Origin: Anthoceros angustus
Lineage: Eukaryota; Streptophyta; Anthocerotopsida; Anthocerotales; Anthocerotaceae
DNA length: 64,000 bases
Direction: 5' to 3'
Assembly (NCBI GenBank): GCA_010909165.1
Contig: MU008195.1
Coordinates: 496,001-560,000 of the forward strand
Shown here: positions 55,909 to 64,000 of the stretch, piece by piece
Layout: every line of letters starts with the position of its first letter
How positions within the stretch are numbered: position 1 is the first letter of the stretch
The notes under the pieces: generated by a model
What the model was told of the DNA's origin: nothing
What the model saw: only the letters and a program-made list of their open reading frames with translations
Databases searched by the model: none
Translations under genes and position numbers: made by a program

Positions 55909-56937
55909 GTCAATTAGGGGTCAACGCTGACATGGGTGATATACTTCTTGTGGTCCTCCCTTCAAGGAGTGGCATGCAGACTTCATGGGTGATATACTTC
56001 TTGTGGTCCTCCCTTCAAGGAGTGGCATGCACTTGGTTCACTGGAACTCCGTCTTGAAAGCGTCCTTGGGACGGATCGGTGCTCGGGTGGGTGGCATCCA
56101 TTCCTAGCTCCATGGCCCCTGTGGATTATAAATCATGCCCTTATGTCTGCCGCCATTGTTAGGTCACGGGCCTACTCCATATCAAACATTAAACTTCCAA
56201 AGCGGGACTTGATGTACACTTTGAAATATCAATACCAAATTCTTTGCACTTTGAAATATCTATGTAAAGTCTCCAAATTCTCTACACTTTGAAATATCTA
56301 CATATAAAGTCTCCAAATTCTCTAACAAGATAAGCTTCAGATGATCTTCATACATGACATGTTTATCCATAAGGATGGAGCAAAAGGAAAAGCTTTTAGT
56401 AGATAACTTCACTTTCACCTTCCCATATGTACTACTACCGTGCCATTCACAAATATGATACGAAGCAAGGCATTTTTGACCACGTCGAGCCCAGTCTGCC
56501 CTCTTTTCGGGGCAGACGGTCTCGTTAAGTGCCGATCTAAAATAGGACCCAAGGACCACCGGTCAATGAGCAGACTATACTAGACTTATGCCCGATGAAT
56601 AGATGTTGATGCATTAGACATAAATTTCTTGATTCTATATGTTTCATTGAATATTTTAATATTACTATGTCCTCTTCCAAGCTTTGTAGCGAAAGTGGTA
56701 TCAAAAGCAAAGTAAAATGATTCTTATCTATTTACAAAAAGGAAAATGATATGAGAAGCAAAGACAAAAGATGGGACGATGAGGGATGTCACTCCATGAA
56801 GTCCAATGATGCCACCAATGGGTAAATGAAGTCGTTTCTCAAATTTTTGGGCGGAGCCATGAAGTCACATAATACCACGAATGGGTAAATGAAGTAATAC
56901 ATTTTCTCAATCGCTTGGAGGAAACTCAGGATTGTGT

Positions 56938-57927
56938 TTATCCTAGAATTGCTATCTTTGCATGCATTCATTCTTTTATGCTAACATTTCTCTTCTAACA
57001 ATGCTTTTATGCACTAATTCTTTGTTCTTCCTCCATGGATTGTGTTCCCTTAGAAGGAGAAGGCATAGAGTTAAGAAGAGAAGTAGTCCTGCAAGACAAC
57101 AAGAACAAATTAGGAGCCCAACACATAGAAGCAATAGAAGACATCAAGCTATAGAGGAGAGATAGTAGAAACCTCCTCTTGTATAGCAAACTTCATTGCA
57201 TCTATTTTAATTTCTAAACCGGATCGAAGTTTATCAAGCTAGCTAGGCGTGATTTGCTAGAAGTTTTAGTCCAATTCACGTCAAGGCATTAGAATTAGCT
57301 CTCCAACATATCCCAAATTTGAATCGGTATTAGTACTCCTTTATCTTCTAGTCGCAAGACAAAATAGCATAGAAACTCTTAGATTTCAAGAAATTGATAG
57401 TCAATTAGCAACTCTTAGAATCCAATCCTTTGATCTTAAGGAGAATTATCTGAATTAAGGACAAAATTGTCTATTCTCTAAGGTTGATAATGCGAGATTT
57501 GAGAGCATGCTATCATCATCCGGATTATGATGCAAGAGAAGAGTTTCGTGCATGCAATAGAAGATGAGATGTCTGCGAGGCCTAGTCCTCTAAATCACCT
57601 ACAATGGCTGGAGATCAATAATGAAGAACAAAGCTCCTAATTCCATTGGGTAATGATAATGCTAACACTTCATTGCATTATCATTATGGTGAGATTTCAA
57701 AGATAGATTCAATGGAAGGGATTATGACATCGGTCATTGAGAATGCGAGGAGCTTTGCGGCAAAGGGGGCATCGTCGATGGATCAATTCCAAGGCCACAC
57801 GCCCGATTTGAACGTGAACTTCAACCTTCCGGGACGCGGGGCGAGAAGGCACAAGATTTATTGGTCGGTGGACTTTCTCAACATATGGTGAGACATGTCG
57901 CTGCAAAGACCTCCAAGGATATGTGGA
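56938..57927 (+). mobile_element. Foreign segment 2 in unit 4 (copia gag-like region)
   Basis: Entered after AGGATTGTGT and left at CTCACCTTGG (57,928). The first 460 bp repeat segment 1. The rest has a plus frame with MEGIMTSVIENARSFAAKGA and, near the end, HVAAKTSKDMWTHL, which resembles the helical region of copia gag polyproteins. It replaces about 360 bp of the array unit. Confidence 0.5.
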
Positions 57928-59378
57928 CTCACCTTGGAAATATTTTTTATGGTCCCTTTACGATCTTGCTTATACGTGACTACAAAGCATTATTCTACAA
58001 GGATGCACATCGATTGCAATAATTATCTTATCGATTTACAACATATCCTCTTTGTTTTTAATAAATTTAAGGCTTTATAAAATAAAAGTTACAAAGCGTG
58101 CCCAACACGTCCTTACTCGGTCTCTCAAGAGAATGTCCTTACTTAGATCGAATGGCGGAAGAACCCAAGAGGCTCCAAGCTTTGATCGCATCTAGACATT
58201 ACTTGACTAATTTGTCGTATCCATGGCCACGGTAGAGGGCTCCAAGCTCGATCGGATCTAGATGTTAATGGACTAATTTATCGTATCCATGGCCATGGCA
58301 TGCACTCTATCAAGAAGCGTCTTCTCCACTGACAACTAGAGTCGAAGTGTCTTCTCCACAGCACTAGAGTCGAAGTGTCTTCTCCACATGACAGTGGAAT
58401 CGAAGTGTCTTCTCCACAAAATTTGGAATCAGCTGCCTTCTCCACAGTGACTAGAGTCGAAGTGTCTTCTCCACATACTGGAATAATTCTTATTGCTAAA
58501 ATATAGGACTTATTTGTTGTATCCATGGCCACAACACCTGCCGGGACTCGGGACTCTAGAGCCAGACTAGAGAGGCAAGGAAGTATCAGGTTTCATGGCT
58601 TGTGGAATGGTTTCATGGGGGCATTGATTCAAGATTTCATTATTCCTAGTCCAAGAGTTATAATGGGCATATATCGTCCCTTTCCATGCATGCTTGCTTG
58701 TATGTGACCACGAAACATTATCTACGTGGATACACAAATTCTTCATATGTGACTTCCTTTCAAAGGTGATAATGTCTTGAACTTTTGGGAGATTTGACCA
58801 TACATAAAGCTCATTGAGACTTTCAACCATATCTTTGACTCTATCTTCGTCAACTAAAACTTTTATTACTAATTAGCATCTCATCATGGTAGGGTCTAAA
58901 GTTGACTTCATAGAGGCAATAGAGAACAATGGATGTCACAAGATGTGGAAGTGATAATAATATTTGATAAGCCATGATTTACGTATTTGGATCTCCATTC
59001 ATAAATCCCCATATGTTAATGTGCAAAGTGTGAGTTTTTGGAACATACTTCCAATTTTGCCATGCTTGACATTACTCATATACTTCATAATAATTTGTTC
59101 TTGTAAGTCAAGTGGAAGATTACAAGCAGTTCAAAAGACCCATAACTTTGTCTTGGATTGGCTTTTGTCCTAAGTCAAATGAAAGATAAAGAATAAGACT
59201 TTATCTTGGATTATTATGATTACGATCAACCAAATAAGCTCTATGAAAGGTTGGAATTATAGCCTTGAAGAGTGCACATCTATAGGTAATCACGATTACT
59301 TTTGAATACGATAATTAGCGAACCCATATACCACATATATAGCCTCTTTTTTCGATAAACTCGCTTTGTAAAATAAAT

Positions 59379-60472
59379 CTCCACAAAGGGCCAAGTCACC
59401 TTTAGAGATAGTGCACATTGTGGACCCTTGTCTACACCCTCCTTTAGTGGTAGTAGATATTTTTGACCTTCACAGATGATTTCTCTCGTTTTGTCTTTTC
59501 CTACATCGAAAAACAAGAGTGATGCCTTTCACTTCTTCAAGGACTACATGAAATGGGGTGAGACTTCTGGATCACAAACTCAAGACCTTACGTTCGACAA
59601 TGGTGGAGAGTTTACATCTCAATTTGAGGATTTTGTCGATGAAGGTATAGCTCAACAACTTCTGATTGTCTACACTCCTCAACAAAATGGCGTGGAGAAC
59701 AAGAATCTACGCCTCCAAGAGATCACAGTTGCTTATTGGTACAAGCTAAGTTATCTAAGGCTTATTGGTGAGGCCCTCCTAGAACCTATCTCATGAATCG
59801 ATTGCCTACATCAGCAGTTCAAGGTATGACTCCATATGAAGCATTCATTGGCAAGAAGCCTTCTATTGACCACCTTGAATTTTTGGATCCCCATATGTTT
59901 TTATTCCCAAAGCATTGCGTAAGAAGTTGGATCCCAAAGCAAAGTACACTTTCATTGGCTACACGAAGGTATCAAAGGGTACAAATTGTTCAACCCTTCT
60001 ACAAGGCAACTTTTATACGCCGAGTGTTACTTTTCATGAGTCTTACCTCTTTTCCCCAGTGGGAGCTGATAGGCTTGGTCCTCCTCTTGATGAGACCATT
60101 GACCCTTCTTATTTTTGATGATATCGATTATTTCACTCCATTTCCCATTCGCTTCTCGTTTCCTTTAGTTGAACCTATTATGCGGGAGGAGGAGTTAGCA
60201 TCTATTCCACAACGGGCCTTTGATATGACGGCAGAGCGCCATTGACACTCATGATGATGAGTTTGATGACCCTCGGAGGATGACATTGTGGAGCAGATCA
60301 CTGCGTTGATCCGCTCCTGGATGCACTGCACAAAGGTACAACCTTAGATCCCGACCTACTATCTCGAGTCCTGCAGTTGGAAGGAACCTCCTTTAGGATA
60401 CCTAGCTGTTTTGATGATCCTATACCCCTATATCACTTTATTCTCAAGCTGTCTACAAGGCAACTATAGACC
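59379..60472 (+). pseudogene. Ty1/copia integrase fragment
   Basis: The plus strand encodes FLTFTDDFSRFVFSYIEKQE, FHFFKDYMKW, LTFDNGGEFTSQFEDF and LIVYTPQQNGVENKN, the integrase catalytic core with DDFSRF, DNGGEF and the TPQQNG block. It continues with MNRLPTSAVQGMTPYEAFIG, KKPSIDHLEF and, after frame changes, LDPKAKYTFIGYTKVSKG. This order is diagnostic of copia elements. Frames shift several times and the catalytic domain is not continuous. It replaces about 80-100 bp of the array unit. The exit point uses CGGAAGAACCC, a word from a different part of the unit (about 58,154). Confidence 0.9.
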
Positions 60473-61596
60473 CGGAAGAACCCAAGAGGCTCCAAGCTCG
60501 ATCGGATTTGGCATTTGGACCGATTTATGTTCCACAGCCACGGCATACCGTCACTCCACAGATAGCCCGCATGGATCACCTCCAACTCCTGTTCTTGGCG
60601 AATGTCTCGGGTCATGGATAGCATCGCGATCGTGTCGGAATTCTCCCTATGATGGAGTGTTGGCGGAGAAGGGGCCTAGCCACTTGGGATGGTCGGGGCC
60701 ATACCGGATGCAGCAAGAAGGAGTTCTGATTGCAGTTAGCAAGATCCGGAAGAATTTTGAACACTTCTCCGTTTTCCTCCGACATGAACACAGTGAAATG
60801 GCGTGGAGATACTAGTAAGCTGCAGCCCCAAATTATCAATTGCATCTAATTTGTGAAGAGGCAAAAGAAACATTGTTCCTTGGGTCTCCAACCTATTTTC
60901 TACTCAAAATCTTAACTTGGTGCGGTAGAAACTTGTTGGTTTTGTTGCAGTGGTTTGGATGACCTTGCCAATGGCTAGTAAGACCCTTGAAGCCCAATTT
61001 GAGCTTGTGTTGCAGCAAAGGTGACCTTGGATTTTGCTGCTGCAAGGTGACCTTGGATTTTTCTTTGCTGCGACGAGGTGACCTTGGATTTTTCTTGATG
61101 TTGCCATACGCGGACACCTTCATAAATCCTCATGACGGTCGGTTCCACTACTCCCGATGCCAATTTGAAACACCCATGTGTAGCACTGGTGGCCACTGTT
61201 ACTGAACTAGGATACAAGCAGTGAAGCCGCAATGTTGTGGGATGGGATTCCGTTGCCCTAAGGTTCGGGCGCGCCAAATACATGTAGTTTAGCCCCTTCC
61301 AACTCGCTAGTCGTTCGTGCCTATGGGAATTTCTTAGAACGTACTAATAGGTTTGCGGTCAAGGATCGGGAAGGCCTCCTCCATAAGCGCAGCGAGGATG
61401 AACACTCATTGCGGGCTTGAGGATCATAGTGGCATAGTTGTCATGTGTGCATGGACTCAAGAAGGGAGGAGTGCACTCCCGTCGAGACATGATCGGGCAA
61501 GTTAAGCCGCACTCAAGAATTCAACGAGGTCCTCAATAATCAGTGAAAATATGTGTAGCTTAGTAGGGTAATTTTCAGATTTATTCGATTAAAAGA

Positions 61597-62112
61597 AAAG
61601 GAGATGGTTCTATAGAAAGGTATAAGGCACGCCTAGTAGCCGAGGCTTTACACAAATTCTGGTCTAGATTACATACCTTGGGCCACTTATGAGCCAAATT
61701 TGCCACACTTGAATGATATTTGCCTTATGTGCCCAACATGATCTTGAACTCCACATGATGGATGTTAAGACAAGATATTTGTATGGGCGCTGCAAGAGGA
61801 AATATACATGAGACAACCCGAGGTTACTGAAGTCAAAGGCAAAGAAGATTGGGTATGCCGACTCATCAAAGGTTTGTATGGCCTTAAGCGATCAGCAATT
61901 GGAACTTAACCATACATGTACAACTTATTGGGAGAGGATTTAAGCAAAGCCGGTGATGCTTGTATGTACATCCTAATATCCGCAATGATATATTTTATCT
62001 TCTACTTTATGTTGATGATGTTTTTATGGCAACAAACTCCCTTACTCTCCTAGCGAAACTAAAGCATGGCTTAGGACTCTATTTGAGATGTCCGATCTAG
62101 GAGAAATGACAT
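61597..62112 (+). pseudogene. Ty1/copia reverse-transcriptase fragment
   Basis: The plus strand encodes GDGSIERYKARLVA, a MMDVKT-F motif, LQEEIYMRQPEVTEVKGKED, WVCRLIKGLYGLKRS and, after frame changes, DACMYI, YVDDVFMATNSLTLLAKLKH and MSDLGEMTYALG. These are copia RT motifs including YVDD. The expected pieces between RYKARLVA and YVDD are all present but compressed by small deletions. The end is at ATGCACTTGGT, where the array resumes. It is likely the same element as the integrase piece 1.1 kb upstream. Confidence 0.9.
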
Positions 62113-62337
62113 ATGCACTTGGTTCACTGGAACTCCACAGTCTTGAAAGCGTCCTTGGGACGGATCTGCTCGGGTGGGTGGCATCCATTCCTAGCTCCAT
62201 GGCCTGGATTATAAATCATGCCCTTGTCGCCGTTGTTAGTGCCCTACGCCTACTCCATATCAAACATTAAACTTCCGGTCAGGGACTTGATGTACACTTT
62301 GAAATATCAATACCAAATTCTTTGCACTTTGAAATAT

Positions 62338-62781
62338 CTATGTAAAGTCTCCAAATTCTCTACACTTTGAAATATCTACATATAAAGTCTCCAAATTCTC
62401 TAACAAGATAAGCTTCGTATGATCTTCATACATGACATGTTTATCCATAAGGATGGAGCAAAAGGAAAAGCTTTTAGTAGATAACTTCACTTTCACCTTC
62501 CCATATGTACTACTAACCGTGCCATTCACAAATATGATAAGCAAGGCATTTTTGACCACGTCCAGATCCGCCCTCTTTTCGGGGGAGACGGTCTCGTTAA
62601 GTGCCGATCTAAAATAGGACCCAAGGACCACCGTCAATGAGCAGACTATACTAGACTTATGCCCGATGAATAGATGTTGATGCATTAGACATAAATTTCT
62701 TGATTCTATATGTTTCATTGAATATTTTAATATTACTATGTCCTCTTCCAAGCTTTGTAGCGAAAGTGGTATCAAAAGCAA
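62338..62781 (-). CDS. Conserved array frame A, possible 30K-type movement-protein remnant
   Basis: This 147-codon minus-strand frame is the most complete of five copies (others at 43,754-43,464; 48,024-47,576; 52,115-51,698; 56,559-56,260). All copies keep HLFIGHKSSIV, an N-G-TVSSTYGKVKVKLSTK block and SILMDKHVMYED. Small indels break it elsewhere. A short Ile-Gly segment, a central variable region, then a Gly-led beta-rich block and an Asp distantly recalls the core of the 30K movement-protein superfamily, known as endogenous pararetrovirus relics in ferns and other plants. This is a by-eye resemblance only. An unrelated retroelement or host exon is equally possible. No RT or coat protein accompanies it in the unit. 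Confidence 0.25.
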   Translation of the reverse strand: MLLIPLSLQSLEEDIVILKYSMKHIESRNLCLMHQHLFIGHKSSIVCSLTVVLGSYFRSALNETVSPEKRADLDVVKNALLIIFVNGTVSSTYGKVKVKLSTKSFSFCSILMDKHVMYEDHTKLILLENLETLYVDISKCREFGDFT

Positions 62782-63754
62782 AGTAAAATGATTCTTATCT
62801 ATTTACAAAAAGGAAAATGATATGAGAAGCAAAGACAAAAGATGGAGCAGTGAGGGATGTCACTCCATGAAGTCCAATGCCACCAATGGGTAAATGAAGT
62901 AATGTCGTTTCTCAAAATTTTTGAGGCGAGCCATGAAGTCACATAATACCACGAATGGGTAAATGAAGTAATACATTTTCTCAATCGCTTGGAGACCTAA
63001 GCTACGTGAGGATTGTGTCTTAAGGGTTAAGTAAGTGTCTTTTCTTCTTCTTCTCGTTACGTATCAAAGGTTGAGGTATTGGTTTTAATATTTCTTCCCA
63101 AGACATTGAGCCACTACGTAGCATTGGGAGGCTCAAGTGGAAGATCTTCCGTTAAAGTCTCACTATCTTGAGCCATCATTTAATGGTAACTATCTCGGTT
63201 CGCCTTGAAATTCTTTGCTTAAAACATTTGATGGTGACTTCATCGTCCTCGCCTTAGAAATATCTCGCTATCTTGAGCCAATCTTCGCCTATCTTAGACC
63301 ATTTGATGGTAACTCTGGTTGCCTTGAAATTCTTTGCTTAAACTATTGGATGGTGACTCCATTGCCCTCACCTTGGAAATATTTTTATGGTCCCTTTACG
63401 ATCTTGCTTATACGTGACTACAAAGCATTATTCTACAAGGATGCACATCGATTGCAATAATTATCTTATCGATTTACAACATATCCTCTTTTGTTTTAAT
63501 AAATTTAAGGCTTTATAAAATAAAAGTTACAAACGTGCCCAACACGTCCTTACTCGTCTCTCAAGAGAATGTCCTTACAGCATTACTTAGATCGAATGGC
63601 GGAAGAACCCAAGAGGCTCCAAGCTTTGATCGCATCTAGACATTACTTGACTAATTTGTCGTATCCATGGCCACGGTAGAGGCTCCAAGCTTTGATCGCA
63701 TCTAGACATTACTTGACTAATTTATCGTATCCATGGCCATGGCATGCACTCTAT

Positions 63755-63950
63755 CAAGAAGCGTCTTCTCCACAGCAACTAGAGTCGAAGTGTCTTCTCC
63801 ACTGACGACTAGAGTCGAAGTGTCTTCTCCACAGTACTGGAATCGAAGTGTCTTCTCCACAATGACAATTGGAATCGAAGTGTCTTCTCCACAGCAACTA
63901 GAGTCGAAGTGTCTTCTCCACAGTGGAATCGAAGTGTCTTCTCCATAGCA
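63755..63950. repeat. Minisatellite with GTGTCTTCTCCAC core, about 25-bp period
   Basis: At least seven units of TCGAAGTGTCTTCTCCAC separated by 6-10 variable bases (ACTAGAG or TGGAAT types). The same minisatellite is at 44,885-45,075, 48,985-49,160, 53,095-53,275 and 58,320-58,480, with different unit numbers. The variable spacers are where copies differ most. Confidence 0.85.
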
Positions 63951-64000
63951 AGCAGTGGAATTAATATTGCTACGAATATATAGGACTTATTTTGAAGCTA

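Larger units (their letters stand above)
54627..60805. repeat. 4.1-kb tandem unit, copy 4, interrupted by copia pieces
   Basis: 6179 bp long because three foreign segments interrupt it (55,460-55,908; 56,938-57,927; 59,379-60,472). Each foreign segment replaces or is added to a stretch of the unit, and the remaining unit sequence stays in order. Array parts are as similar to copies 1-3 as those are to each other, so the interruption appears recent or artefactual. Confidence 0.9.
60806..64000. repeat. 4.1-kb tandem unit, copy 5, cut by window end
   Basis: Starts at 60,806 and runs off the window inside the unit, just after the minisatellite (63,755-63,950). The copia RT piece at 61,597-62,112 replaces about 600 bp of unit sequence, including the first of the two 51-bp repeats. 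The array very likely continues beyond 64,000. Confidence 0.9.

Noticed and set aside
42282-64000. 4.1-kb array as rDNA or intergenic spacer
   Set aside because: No 18S, 5.8S, 25S or 5S sequence is visible anywhere in the unit.

Overview
The window is a stretch of a large, repeat-rich land-plant nuclear genome. The best guess is a fern or another seedless vascular plant. This is an inference from three things: a long intronless PLS-type PPR protein (typical of lineages with heavy organelle RNA editing), plant-specific families (CIPK kinase, Tic22-like, DUF616, TIR1/AFB, GH17), and very dense transposon and tandem-repeat content. No single sequence in the window fixes the species.

Layout. 1-2.4 kb is GC-rich, with two direct duplications that hold only decayed frames. 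2.6-11.25 kb holds several broken copies of a non-LTR retroelement. It has an N-terminal zinc finger, a reverse transcriptase (RT) and a C-terminal endonuclease-like region. The copies have been tandemly duplicated, partly deleted and partly inverted. A CACTA-type DNA transposon (about 11,250-19,852, 3-bp target duplication ACG) sits inside one inverted retroelement piece. It carries fragments of two host genes, a DUF616 glycosyltransferase-like gene and a TIR1/AFB auxin-receptor-like gene, and its ends are packed with short TTTACAAC-type sub-terminal repeats. 19.85-20.76 kb returns to the retroelement. 20.9-24.3 kb is a RING-like exon followed by a three-copy 1.18-kb tandem array with palindromic sub-repeats. 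25.0 kb has the end of a second CACTA element.

26.5-42.3 kb is the gene island. It contains a two-exon GH17 beta-1,3-glucanase-like gene whose catalytic nucleophile appears to be lost, a truncated and frameshifted TPR-SET gene, a tRNA-Lys(CTT), a PPR pseudogene fragment, an intronless CIPK kinase, a 784-codon PLS-E PPR protein, and a Tic22-like chloroplast-import-related protein divergent from the PPR gene. These genes are functionally unrelated and form no operon-like unit.

42.28-64.0 kb is a head-to-tail array of a roughly 4.1-kb unit (four units plus a truncated fifth). Units 4 and 5 are interleaved with four pieces of a Ty1/copia retrotransposon (gag-like, integrase and RT, all on + and in element order). 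Every junction for which both parents can be inferred lies on a short word shared by copia and array. Copies of the array differ mainly in small clustered patches at CG and CHG sites, which raises the possibility of base-calling or consensus error in methylated repeats. Many apparent frameshifts in this window should be read with that in mind.
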